Shown: positions 10,821-21,459 of the stretch, one piece after another
Layout: every line of letters starts with the position of its first letter
How positions within the stretch are numbered: the stretch's first letter is position 1
NCBI GenBank assembly: GCA_905221605.1
Contig: CAJNDS010002811.1
Span: 186,001 to 250,000 of the forward strand
Source: Symbiodinium natans
Lineage: Eukaryota > Sar > Dinophyceae > Suessiales > Symbiodiniaceae
DNA length: 64,000 nucleotides
Direction of reading: 5' to 3'
The notes under the pieces: generated by a model
Database searches by the model: none
What the model was told of the DNA's origin: nothing
The model's input: the letters and a program-made list of their open reading frames with translations, nothing else
Position numbers and translations under genes: made by a program

Positions 10821-12290
10821 CAGATGAGCTTGGCACTGGCGAAAGAGAAGAAGCCCGACGACAAGCAACCATCCGAGAAGGTCACCGATGACCTCAGCCT
10901 GATGCGCCGCCTGACTTGGCTCAACTTCTTGTCACGGGCTTTTGTAGGGATGAGTAGAAAAAAGACGCTATATGAATCAAGTCAAGGGCAAGGAACCCGA
11001 CTCGCCAAATGCTGGTGAGTGCGCCGAGTTCCCCTGGCACGCGTCGAGGAGTCATACCAAGGGGAGAGGGCTGCCTGCGCCGCAAAAGCTTTTCATGAAA
11101 GTACATACTCCATAAATAAATAAGTAATTAAACATGTATATGTATGTAATGCAGGTGTGTGCGCATACGACATGTACCCCAAGATGACAAGAGAACTGCT
11201 AAGCATCCTCTCACCGAGGTGAGACCTTTTTGGAAGCCTTGCAAGCTTGGTCTGGCAAATGGGAGCCGTGGCTTTGGTAGTTTTGTGAAACTTTTCGCAC
11301 CTTCCTCTTCCCGAATGCTTTGTGCTTTCGCATTCCAAGTAACATGCCGTATTTTGCAAAAGAGCCATCTTATCAAGACCAAAGGCGCGCTTTCCATAAT
11401 GATCGGGGGTTCGTATATTCTATGTTGCTTTGTGTTGCTTCAGGGTGTTTTTGCTGAGTTCGACCAGTCAGGACTTCTTTGACAAAACGCTCCTTGGCTG
11501 CCCCAGTACTCAGCAGCGTCCTGATCAGTGAAGTGAAAGAAGTGGGTTAAGATTCGGTTAAGTCCATTTATCAATCCACAGGCCGAAGGCCATGGAAGCA
11601 CCGCCTTGTACCTCTGCTGGGACGGACTGCGATGCTCACTCGCTGAGGTTAGGGGAGACCATCAAGGAGTACACATCGCTGGAAAGTGAAGGCCACCTGA
11701 AAGTTGCCGTCGGTGCTGAGGGAGCTACTTGTACCGAGCCTTGACCGCTGCAGGCATTGTAAATTTCTTGAAGCCGTGGTTCCCTTTTGGACATTATCTC
11801 ATGCTGAATTACCGCGCCTCAGCTTGACTCAGCTTGACTCGGCTTGACTCAGCTTGACTCCTCAGTCCCCTCGAGAAACTCGTGACTCAACCTTATCCAG
11901 GCGGCTTGCTGGATCTCGTCGTCGTTATCCACCCCGTTTCCTTAGTGTCCATGATGATCATCAATGGCTGCTTGCTGACTTCGTAGGAGTTTAGGTCAAG
12001 TACTGAAGAGAGCTGTCGCAAAGAAACTCCGCAGTTGGCGCGAAGACGTAGCTGAGGCTTCCAAGCCATAATTCATCGAATGAAGACCCTCGGCCTGCAC
12101 AACGCAAGATCTGCGGCCGTGGGCACATTTGACACAGCTTAGGTTGGACTTCGAGTTCAGCTTTGTTTGGGTCATTGTGTTCACACTTGAAGCTTGGCTG
12201 CACAGGGCAATGCCGATGGATGAGCAGTTCTTGCCCTGCCTGCGTTGTCCCTTTCTACAATTTCTGTGTGGCATGTCCTTTCGCGGCTTT
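10821..12290 (+). CDS. Scattered exons of an unknown, partly membrane protein
   Basis: Four + strand pieces look coding. At 10821-10935, after CTTGCAG, the frame reads MSLALAKEKKPDDK and then RRLTWLNFLSR. At about 11155-11220 it reads AYDMYPKMTRELLSIL and meets a GTGAGA donor. At about 11592-11735 it reads GETIKEYTSLESEGHLK. At about 12000-12050 it reads LKRAVAKKLRSWREDVAEAS, and at about 12140-12290 a hydrophobic frame contains FSFVWVIVFTLEAWL. The last is reminiscent of the second helix of voltage-gated cation channels (F-T-L-E), but that resemblance is weak and the protein is not identified. Frames between the pieces were not proven continuous. The - strand frames here look like shadows. 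Confidence 0.35.
11818..11864. repeat. Tandem 10-bp repeat AGCTTGACTC, four copies
   Basis: Four contiguous copies of CAGCTTGACT/CGGCTTGACT with one substitution. No regulatory role is evident. Confidence 0.85.
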
Positions 12291-12669
12291 CGTTAGAGTT
12301 TTCATGCTCAGAAGGCCAAGCCCCTCGTTGATACCATCCCGTCAGAACTGGAACAGTAAGAGCTACGTAGTAAATGTTTTGATCTAGATGAGAAACGCGA
12401 GAACCCACCGTATCTCTGCAGCAATCAATCCTCCCATCAGCGTTGTGAAAGCATACGGGGTTCCTTGAGGCCGTCCATTTCTGCACGAGGAATGGAAGAG
12501 CTTTTCTTCATTTTAAGACGATCATGGGATCCGTGCCCTTTCTGTAAGAAGCTAGAGAGAGTTTCGTCTTGAAAGTATAATTGGGAGGGCCCTGAGTGTT
12601 TGGCAAAGAGGCGATTCTGTTTCAATGAGAGCCCAGACGTGCTAAGTCGCACTTCGAGGGACTTCAAAA

Positions 12670-12787
12670 GGAACCCCAAACAGGGAACCCAAGAGTATGG
12701 TAGGAATATAGTAGGAAAAGACCTACCAGGTCCTTACATTCCCTTTATGCTCCTACTATGTACGTGGGGTTCCCTGTTTGGGGTTCC
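12670..12787. repeat. 118-bp palindromic element with perfect 21-bp terminal inverted repeats
   Basis: Bases 12670-12690 are the exact reverse complement of 12767-12787 (terminal GGAACCCCAAAC...). An inner pair (ATAGTAGGA near 12708 and TCCTACTAT near 12751) extends the pairing. No flanking target-site duplication is obvious. It looks like a MITE or a solo foldback. Confidence 0.85.
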
Positions 12788-12799
12788 CATTCGGATCCT

Positions 12800-13500
12800 T
12801 TAGTACTAGGCAGGCAGAGCCTCTTCGACAAAAGTTGAGAGCAGGAATCCAGCAAGGATTCTGTTGTTGCTTATCTGGGACAGGAGTGTGAGTTGTGAAT
12901 AAGAAAGTTTTCTGACGCAGAAGGCAGAAAGGCTCGATCCGTGTCCTTTTCAGGAAGAGGGTCATGAACTTCAATAGGGGAAGATGAATTCCTCCTTTGT
13001 TGTTACGAAGCTCCACTCCTCGCGCTTGAGGGTTTCGTTTTAGACTGTGTAGCGTGTGGGGGGGGCTTAGAGGGGCAGAATCCGAACATCCTGGAACGCG
13101 TAGTTGAGGCGAATCCAAAGAAATCACTGGGAAACAGGGGCGCGTCCACACGGATCCTTTTTTGAGTACTATCCGCTGAAGGCTACGAAAAAGGTTTTGG
13201 AGAAACGATCATGATGCTTGATGCTGGGTCGATGGGTGCGCGAATGGCGGGGAGGGGCCGCAATTGGATTGGGCTGGTTCTATAGAGGGGGTCGGAGGAG
13301 GATTGGCGTGATGGAGTACCACCCCCCCTTTGGGGCGCAAGTTCGCATTGTGGTGAGATGTGCGGACTCTCCGGTTTGGGGAAGACCCCCTTTTTGGGAG
13401 AAGGCAGGTAAGGGTGCAGCAAAAGGCTTGGCGAAGTGCAGTTTTTCCAGAGGACCTTTCTCCCGACATGTGACACACTGTTTTCTGCAAAAGGAACAGG
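12800..13500. other. Repeat-like spacer
   Basis: Open frames exist on both strands (for example 13209-13619 -) but translate to low-information, proline- or glycine-rich strings. No gene supported. Confidence 0.4.
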
Positions 13501-13510
13501 GATCTCTCTT

Positions 13511-13617
13511 GGGATGTTCCCCCTTGTACTGACAGTCCTGAATAGGGACTGTAATCGGGGGTACTACAATCCCTATCAGGCCCTATCAAGGACTGTAAGT
13601 ATGAGGGGGAACATGCC
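13511..13617. repeat. About 107-bp foldback element
   Basis: The left end (GGATGTTCCCCCTTGTAC...) and right end (...GTATGAGGGGGAACATGCC) are imperfect inverted repeats of about 35 bp, including AGTCCTGA-TAGGG on the left and its complement on the right. Size and build resemble the 12.67 kb element, but the termini differ in sequence, so it is a second family. Confidence 0.75.
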
Positions 13618-13629
13618 AAATTGTTTCCC

Positions 13630-14360
13630 TTTCTTCACAAGACACGGATCCATGGAGGCCCTTCCCTTATTTGCATTCTCAGCAAGAGCAAGTGGTCCCC
13701 CTTTTCCTCCTTTGGGAGATAGTGCGCCGGGGGGTCAACGAATGTCTTGTCGTTCAATAAAAAAGCAAGGGGTTTGCTGAACTTACCCGGCGGCGCCATC
13801 AACCTCAAAGCGTAGAAGCAGGTTAAACCCTGGTGTGTCGTTGTTCGACGAAAAGTGTGTTGCAATACTTGGTGTCCCCAACCTCGAAATGAAAGGCTTT
13901 TCTGTACAACCATGTGCCCGCTGTCTCCAAAGAAACGATGAACAAAAAAATTGGTGTGATCTGCGGACTGCCTTTTTCGCAAAGAATTTTTCCCAGGTTT
14001 CTTCTGTCGCGTTTTTCGACTCAGTCGACGGACAAAATCTGGTGCCATCTACGCCTCTACGCCCTGCCTTTTCAAATCGTGGCGTGTGTTTTGTCTGTCG
14101 TTCTTTGGAGAGAGCGTGATAGACAAATTTGCCTGGAGTTACGTGCCCTGAAAATCGCTGAAATTTCCAAGGGGGCCTTCCAAATGTAGTCCTGAACAAC
14201 ATCCGGGAGTCCGGGAGCCCTTTAGAGTTACTCAGTTTCGTTCGTGGGCCTGGGCTTGTCATACAAAACATATGAATGGTTTTTAAGTTTTTATAAACCT
14301 TGGAAACTTAAATGCGAGGGGCTTGGCAAATTTTTGTCCTGACAAGCCCTCTGGATGCAA
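13630..14360. other. Spacer with no gene seen
   Basis: Overlapping frames on both strands (13635-14048 -, 13783-14271 -, 13835-14189 +) show no domain and no splice structure. Confidence 0.4.
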
Positions 14361-14365
14361 CGGCG

Positions 14366-14438
14366 GAGAGAGAGAGAGAGAGAGAGAGAGAAGGAACAGG
14401 GGCTGGCGCAGACGCCCGGGGCCTCGGCCCCAAGCCCC

Positions 14439-14494
<56 letters not shown>

Positions 14495-14535
14495 GAGAAA
14501 GAGAGAACGAAAGAAAGAAAGAGAGAGACAGAAAC
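14366..14535. repeat. (AG)n and (GAAA)n microsatellites
   Basis: (AG)n at 14366-14391 and a long (GAAA)n at 14441-14530 are separated by a short GC-rich spacer. Lys/Glu/Arg or Ser/Phe/Leu repeat peptides from here are artefacts. Confidence 0.95.
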
Positions 14536-14539
14536 CGGA

Positions 14540-15070
14540 GGCATCCCGAAGGTCCCTTATTTTCATTGGTTAACATGCGTGAAAATGGCATAAGTTTGCA
14601 ATGGCGCACGGCTTTCGCTCTTGAATCTTAAAGCAACTTGACTGCCCATGAAGCCTTAAGATCTTACAAATTGATGGGCTGCCAGAGTTGACTTTTAATG
14701 CTCAAATTTGAAGGAGTAAGTTTGTTAAGCAAACTAAAATAGGCCCTTCGAATCTGTTCACCTGTTTCAAGATGAAATGGGCCTCGGATTTAAAGAGTAT
14801 GGCTCCTTAGCATCTTTAAACATGAAAAGGGGCTGTCAGAGACAGTTCTTTTTGACAGAATTAACATTGATTCGTTCAACAGTTCAACATGACTCCAACG
14901 ATCGTTAATTGAAACTGCTCATATGCCAAAGCGAGAAAAAAAAGCTTTAAGACATGAATCTGGAATTCTGTCATCTGTTAATAGTACACCCCATAGGTCC
15001 TGCGTGCATATGTCGAAGCTTGCGCACTGCCGGAGTAAACATGATCAATGATGTGATGTGCAAGTGTTGA
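14540..15070. other. AT-richer spacer, nothing recognised
   Basis: No open frame above background and no repeat structure visible. Confidence 0.5.
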
Positions 15071-15071
15071 G

Positions 15072-15500
15072 ATGCCAGCTGTGTTTCGCAGTCTTTCAAA
15101 CCGAGATTTCTGCGGTGCTCTGGTTTGGGGCGGCACGGATCATCCAGCATCTCAAGTCAGGCTTGGCTCCGCTGCCCAGATATACTTCGCACACTGTGCT
15201 TCTTGTTGTGGAGCACATGTCCTAGCTGCACCCAAGACTTTGTTCTTGTACCAATTGCCGACGTGCCAGGCAGCTACAGGCACGGAATGCTGGCAGACAA
15301 GCGCTTCGGATGCTTGCACCAGAGCCTTTGCTCAAGGATTGATACTGCGTTGCTTCTTCCATAGGCCGCATTTTCTGGAAGCAACGCGTGCAAAGAGACT
15401 TCTAAGCACTTTCCAAACCACGAATCGCTTGAACTTGAACCATATTTGGCTTTCCAAATGGCAGCATGAGTCAAACGATGACCAATGCAAGCGTTGCTGA
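15072..15500 (+). CDS. Uncertain open frame, 142 codons
   Basis: A single ATG-initiated frame of 142 codons, cysteine- and threonine-rich, with no recognisable domain. An overlapping + frame (15125-15364) also looks protein-like in its middle (VLVPIADVPGSYRHG). At most one of them is real. It lies between membrane-protein-like exon clusters and may contain one further exon of that gene. Confidence 0.2.
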   Translation: MPAVFRSLSNRDFCGALVWGGTDHPASQVRLGSAAQIYFAHCASCCGAHVLAAPKTLFLYQLPTCQAATGTECWQTSASDACTRAFAQGLILRCFFHRPHFLEATRAKRLLSTFQTTNRLNLNHIWLSKWQHESNDDQCKRC

Positions 15501-15659
15501 GTTCCAGTCTGCCGATGTACCTGTGCCTGATCCTTCAAATATGCCTGCTCTACATTTGCTTCGAGCTGACTGCGCCACTGGCTCCTCAGATTGCCTTCAG
15601 TTTGTGTTTTTGAGCGTGTGTCCTTAGCATCTCATGAACGCATGCTCGGCTTGGTGTGT

Positions 15660-16110
15660 CCAGGCTCATGAGAGTCACTGGATGCACGACTATTGGCGAT
15701 CAGTCGCCACATGCTTAGCCTGAAAATTTGTATGCTGAAATGCGTGTTGCCGGGTGTTCTATCGAATCTGACCATGCTAAGTCGCATACCACAGCGTGCT
15801 TCATCATCATGCCCCTCTTTGGATGGCTGGTGTGGGGCTCCTTGCACGCATTCGGACGATTTCACAGTCGGGGCAACGCTGTGCCAACAGGCCTTTTCGA
15901 CATATCTCAGGAAACTTGCTGGCGCGCCTTGCGTTGACGCTGTCTTGCGGCTTCATGATCTCTGAAGAGCAGCCTGGCGCCAATAGATTCCAACAGGAAT
16001 GCTCTACACCCCTTTGACATCTGGTGATGTGGGGTAATCTGCCGGAGATGGATGTGCGTGTCGCTTGTCAACATGTCAGCCCTGGATGGTTTAATGCCTG
16101 AAGCCAAGGA
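15660..16110 (+). CDS. Exons with a transmembrane segment, unknown protein
   Basis: After a CAG at about 15662 the + frame reads AHESHWMHDYWRSVATC (to about 15713). From about 15795 a frame reads a strong membrane helix CFIIMPLFGWLVWGSLHAFG followed by an open, polar tail to a stop at about 15937. A short frame from about 16075 reads LMPEAKEYFTHLGLGYA and stops near 16150. These are compatible with exons of the same membrane protein as the pieces at 9.2-12.3 kb. No family assigned. Confidence 0.3.
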
Positions 16111-16159
16111 ATATTTTACGCATCTTGGCTTGGGTTATGCAGCTGCTCAATGACAAACC

Positions 16160-16850
16160 CCTTGCCGAGTCCTAAACCACAAAACTTACAAACTCAATTT
16201 ATGGTTGCTGGCCATGTTGTAGAGGGTGAGGTAGCACTTTGCTGTAAGCGACTACGCCGCATGCGACCACCTCAGGCATACAAGTCATGGTCGAGATTCA
16301 CATGGAAGGCAGGCTGAAGGAAACCTTCTCATCTTGCACCTGATTCCCCGAATACCGCCTGCGTCTAAACCTTGATGGTTTACAAGATTTTGCTGTCACA
16401 GCTGCTGAAGGTGAAGCAAAGAAAAAGAAACCTGTTTCACATCGAGATGTCCAGACAGACGTGAGCCAGGCGCAGATGCAAGGGATCTGAATCAGGTACA
16501 GTCAAGACTCAAGACAGGTCGAAGCAAGCAGGGGAGGGAAGGGGAAACGAATGAAAGAAACGAAGAGGATGAACGTTTTTTTAAGCCGCACAAACTTTCA
16601 TTTGCAGAGGGCCGGACAGAAAGAACACGTGATAGAAACACCCAAGCGCAAAGCTTCAAACAGAGCGACCTGATCAGCAAGAAAGAAAGAGGGTACGAAA
16701 GAGCCGAAGCAAACGACGCGACACATATCTCCTGGACCATTTTTATTGCCATGACTCTGGCTGCGATTCTTGCTGTTACTGTTCTTGTTGCTCTTGCCAT
16801 TGCTGCTACGCTTGCTACCCTTCCGTTACTATTATCTTGTCATCATTTTC
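16160..16850. other. Spacer, nothing recognised
   Basis: No exon-like frame and no structured repeat until the inverted-repeat element at 16851. Confidence 0.5.
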
Positions 16851-17219
16851 ATTAATGTGGTCTCCTGATTAGTGTGGGGCCCCCCCCCCCCCCCCCCCCC
16901 CCCCAAACTAAATCCACCCCCGCAGTAGTGTCACAAAAAAAGGGACCCCCCCCAAACTAATTTTCGGCCCCGGGCCCCCCCCCCCCCGCCGGCTCCTCTT
17001 CATTTCCTCTTCGCTCCTCTTCCCTCTCCTCTTCCCTCTCCTCTTCCTCTCCTCTTCCTCTCCCTCTCCTCTTAGGTAATTAAGCTCACTCTTCCGAAAC
17101 CCATGCCCGAAAAAACTTTTCATTATTGTAGGGGGGCAACCAAATTTTTGTCCCCTGAATTGTTTTTTGAAAACTTTTCATTATTGGAGGGGTCCACACT
17201 AATCAGGATACGACATTAT
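16851..17219. repeat. About 369-bp element with about 28-bp terminal inverted repeats
   Basis: The left end (ATTAATGTGG then TCTCCTGATTAGTGTGG) pairs with the right end (CCACACTAATCAGGA then TACGACATTAT), with about 24 matches. Inside are two poly-C runs (about 16879-16904 and 16974-16987), a CTCTTCC-type tract (about 16990-17073), and a direct repeat containing ACTTTTCATTATTG (about 17113-17130 and 17172-17188). No transposase; non-autonomous. Confidence 0.75.
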
Positions 17220-17324
17220 TCCTCATGGGCCATTAGTGTTACGATGGCCAGTACCACTACCAAGGCCATGCCATTGACATTGTTATTCCTGCTGCTATTG
17301 TATTGCAGGCTTATAACTTCTACT

Positions 17325-17400
17325 ATTGTTTTGCTACTGCTACTGCTACTTCTACTACTGCTACTTCTACTACTGCTACTTCTACTACTGCGACGACGAC
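17325..17400. repeat. (CTACTG/CTACTT)n microsatellite
   Basis: Trinucleotide-derived repeat giving poly-Leu, poly-Tyr/Cys or poly-Ser peptides depending on frame; none is a real gene. Confidence 0.9.
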
Positions 17401-17469
17401 TGCTGCCCTCTGAACTCGAGGACAGATTCTCTATCAAAGCCCCCAGAATCGAGGATGGTTCACTGTGAA

Positions 17470-18420
17470 AAGAGAAACGAATCATACGACAGCCTTGGAA
17501 TTTCATTTGTATAGAGGGCTAGCAATCGCATGAGCATGGAGCACAACAGCTTCAATCTGGAAGATGGCCCAGATCGCACGCATGCGCGAATTTGCTGCGA
17601 TCCTTAGTTGCCCTGCCCCCCCCCCGTTCATCTGGGGTGACGACATTCTAGCGGCAGAGAGCACACCAAAGTCACAGAAGTCTGCTGCGCCGCGACAGGC
17701 TCATGAGCTGCTGAGTGTGGCGGGGCCGGTGGCGTCGCTATGAGCAGTTCGAAAAAGCAATCACTCAATGAGACTCAATGCATCCTTGTAAGCTCTTGCG
17801 ACGCTGACGGTGTGGCGATGTTCCTGTAGCGTCCATGAAGATATTGTGACATGACATCTTCAGAGCCTCAGAGCTAAAGGTGGTCCCGTGTGGCCCCCCA
17901 GGAACCGGCGCGGAAATAATTCAGTGACCAAGGTGTTCCGTAAAGCAGGCACCTGGTACGTTTTGCACAGATCATGCCGAGATGCGCGGTACGAGCGCGG
18001 CATGGATAGCCTGATGTGCCGAGTCTTTTGTTACAAAGAGAACGAAGCGAGAGTGTCATGATGTGACAAGTGGAAGCGATTTAAAACTTAAGCACTCAAA
18101 GCCTTTGTGCGGGACACTGCCTAGTCGGCCTGTCTCTGTTTGTCAATGTTTCAATTTTGGCGGTTTGCATGATGAGAAAGAGATTCGTGCAAAGGCACGC
18201 GGGAGGTACCCGATGGCCCAAAGGGCCAGGAAGATAGCTGGCCGAGTTTGCACATTCTGAAGCGCAGCTACGCACATGACGATTAGCACTTTAGCTCTTC
18301 AGGCCATCCTCAGCTGAGCTGTCAAGGCCTGTCGAAGTTCTATTCTATGGGAACTGGTAGTTTTACAACTGGCTGACTGTCATGTAAGGAGTGTCTGAAT
18401 CTGGTAATCCCTTTCCATTC
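17470..18420. other. Spacer, nothing recognised
   Basis: Short frames only (17874-18059 -, 18063-18260 +), with no conserved motif. Confidence 0.45.
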
Positions 18421-18427
18421 TTGCGCG

Positions 18428-20217
18428 CTTTTCTACGAAGGTCCAAGCCAGAGCTACGAACAGTCAGCCTACGCACAGTCCAGCCATGATAACTTCAGGC
18501 TGTTCTACGCGGAGCCGACCCATAAAAGCTCTGAGCTGCTGCAGGTTGAAGTTGTGGAAGCTGCCGCAGAACAACAGCTTTCCCAGTGGCAGACTGTTTC
18601 TTTGCCCTGCTCGTCTGCCAGGCCTTGAATTTGCCTGAACCTTGGAACACGCGGCACGGCATTTCTTCAGTGAGATCTGAGGCACATGTCAGATAACATG
18701 TGCAAAAGCCAACAGCAGCCAACAGGCCTGATGGCATCAGGAAACTACGCCTGGACTTGGCGCGATGCGCGGGCAGCCCGGACAAGAGCACTGAAGCATT
18801 TGCAGAGCGTCAGCAGAGCATCAGCCGAGCTTCTGCATATTCTCTGCAGAACATCTGCAGAGCATCTGGTATCCGCCCGCATTCCATCTGTTCGCTGAGG
18901 AAGTGGGTGCTGAGGGTCTCAGAGGCGAGCTCAGTCGTTCTTGCTTACTACTTGGATGCGCTGCAAGTGCGGAGGCCTGCGCTTGCCTCCGCGCCTGACG
19001 GCCCTGATCCTGGCACGGGTCTCAGGTCCGTTTCAAGCACCTGACATCCGAAGAAACACGGAAGATCACGCGTCGCCACCTTCAAAACGCGACCCAGCAG
19101 TCGGACCTGCTGGTTCGCAACATCATGCAACTTCTGCAGCTGCAACGTTTGACTTTTTTCGGCTCTAATGCTTGGGCACGAGTAAAGAAAGGAGTACAGC
19201 TACCCGCAAAGGCTGGTGCCTGGAGTGTCCATGCCCCCATGGCCACAGAATTTCGTGCTGTGAAGTTGGGAGTAGGGGCACTCTGCGGGTTCCACCCTTC
19301 GGAGTGCAGCACGTTGTAAGACCAATAGTAAGACCCCACCAAGAACCTCATCAAGAGTTTCGGCTTCATGAGCCGAGGATCTGACGATGTGTTCTGTTGG
19401 GCCAGAACAGCTCAAGGCCTGGGGCGACGATGATTGGAGTGCTTGTGACCGGTTGTGTTTCGTGCCGATGGCATTCGAGAGGCCTTCATAGCGACGTTGC
19501 CAAAGACCTTGGAGGCAGGTTGGAAGGTGGTGAATTCCAACTCTTTATCTTGTGGCTGTTCTTTGATCTTTGTGGGCAGGTTCTGGAGATGAACTTGACC
19601 GGTTGCAAGGACTTGCTTTTGCACGATCTGCACGCGCTGCACGTTATACGACCACACCAATTTTCACAAGCGTCTATGAACATAGAGATGCGAAGACCTT
19701 TTGGATAGTATTGTAGCGCTGTGTAGCCGTTTTGCCGAAGGTGAAAGCGGCCGCCATTGGCATGCTGCAGCAGGCCATGCGCACAACACGGAGTTGCGCG
19801 GGCGCACAATGGTGGGGTGCTTCTCGTGCTCTCAGGCTGCGAAGCTTCGATTGCCGTTGCTTCCCAGCAATGTCCCCAAGTCAGGCTCTGCACTCTACTC
19901 TCCCTCTCTCTCTGTATCTCTAAGCTCGCTTTCTTTCCTTTCTGCTCCGCTGCCTGCTGCATGCCCAGCTTTAATGTTACAGGGGTGCCTGGCCACCTCC
20001 TTCTTCGAAGCACTAAATTCTGTAGGTCAAGGGACTTGACTGCTACTGCTTTGCGATGCGCCTCTGGACAAGCACCTCCAGATTGAAGCTGCCCATGCCA
20101 TGTTTGCATCTCAAGTCACAGCGAGATATTTGTGGAACACATTTCTCCGGACCGCATCGGCAGTCGGAACGCTTACAAGTGACAGAGCTGGCAGACTTGA
20201 CTTTGCCTGGTTGTAGG
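18428..20217 (+). CDS. Multi-exon gene, unknown function (C-terminal part)
   Basis: Three + strand exons have clear coding character. About 18428-18627 reads FYEGPSQSYEQSAYAQSSHD and then ELLQVEVVEAAAEQQLSQWQ. About 19024-19140, after TCTCAG, reads HLTSEETRKITRRHLQNATQ and then LLVRNIMQLLQLQR, an amphipathic helical segment. About 20030-20217 reads CDAPLDKHLQIEAAHAMFAS, then ARYLWNTFLRTASAVG, and ends at a TAG. Between them, an LRR-like RKLRLDLARC (about 18750) and a frame ending FWIVL* (about 19560-19709) are possible further exons. Exon joins were not proven. The protein is not recognised; the helical, Gln-rich character says little about function. Confidence 0.45.
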
Positions 20218-20639
20218 AAAAAACATGTCGAGCTGCAAGGTCCAACCTTGGTGATCTAACGCCCCAGACACTGTGGCAAGATGCCGAAGGCCGAGGCATG
20301 AGACTATCATGAGACTTTGTTTCTGTGATGCTGACGTGCATTAGCTTGTGCTGCGGGCATGAAGAGCAGGTCTGGAGTACGCTTTCAACTTGCCGGGCCA
20401 AAATGGACAGCTTGCCAGCAGTTCTATGTTGGGGTCACCGATCATCACTTGGTGATGTTCAGTTTTCGCTTGTCTCACTGTGTTGTTGCAGTGTAGGTGG
20501 ACATGTTGCTGGCAGAAACAAATAAAGAGTTGGTAGGGCACTCAATAATTTGAGTTTCGTGAACCAGAAACTTTGAAGGTCTGTTGGCTTTACTTAACTT
20601 GCCTGGCAGCGCAAAGATCAGCAAAGCTTAGACGCGCCT

Positions 20640-21300
20640 GTAAATTCCAAGGGTTTGTCGCATGGCGCAGCTTTGATGGCAGAGCAGTGTGGCCGGCAAG
20701 GAGGAGTGCCTGACCTTGCATGCGCAATCGGTAGAAATCACTTCACTACAGCATGGAATGACATTGGACATGTTGACAACTTTGCTACTTGCCGCCACTT
20801 GCCAAGCTGCGACAAGATTCGGCCAGAATGTGCAAGATGGCGCAAGATCGGGCAACACTCAACATTGTGCAACGAGCGCAACGACATGCGTTTTCATTGG
20901 GCAGGGCGAGTGCAGCAAGCGGACGATGTCGCCGATGCGTGCCTTGGGCCGATCCATGGTTCTGTTCCAGCCTTCAGAGCATGACGATGTATACCTGACC
21001 TCTCCAAACCAGGCCGCATCGTTCACAAACGAAGTGCCGTTGCCATGCTTTGAGGCTTTTTCTGCCGCCATGCGTGCTCAAGGCGAGGCGGAGATGATTT
21101 TGATCATCTGGTTCGCATCACTGCAAAGGTCACATGTAGCAGTGCGCAAGCCACCCCAGGTCCGCAAGAAGCAGCCAGGGCATTGGGCACGCGCAACTTC
21201 CGGTCAGGCCCTCAAAGCTTTCCCAAGACTACCTTGTAGCTTAACTTGCCCCGATGTCTTGGACATGCTGCATGTTGCACATCCGTGGCATGGGCTATGA
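20640..21300 (+). CDS. Uncertain 203-codon open frame upstream of the P450
   Basis: The + frame 20689-21300 is long for this window and its second half (EVPLPCFEAFSAAMRAQGEA) looks protein-like. A - frame over 20859-21071 also looks plausible (IGDIVRLLHSPCPMKTH). No domain, and no splice link to the P450 exon at about 21460. It could contain an N-terminal (targeting) exon of the P450, which would be expected upstream, but there is no direct support. Confidence 0.2.
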
Positions 21301-21459
21301 GGCTTCAAAAGCTCCCAGTAGGACGTAGCAGAACATGTAGTCCTGTTCTCCCATGCGACGTCGCACACGATCACGTGCCTTACTCTTGGGCAGCATCCCT
21401 TTGGTTTTCTGCAAGCTGGACAGATTGGGACCGCTTTTCGTGTCCGGATGGTCCAGGCT

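Noticed and set aside
14283-14631. Several long frames rich in Lys/Glu/Arg or Ser/Phe/Leu
   Set aside because: Translations of (AG)n and (GAAA)n microsatellites.
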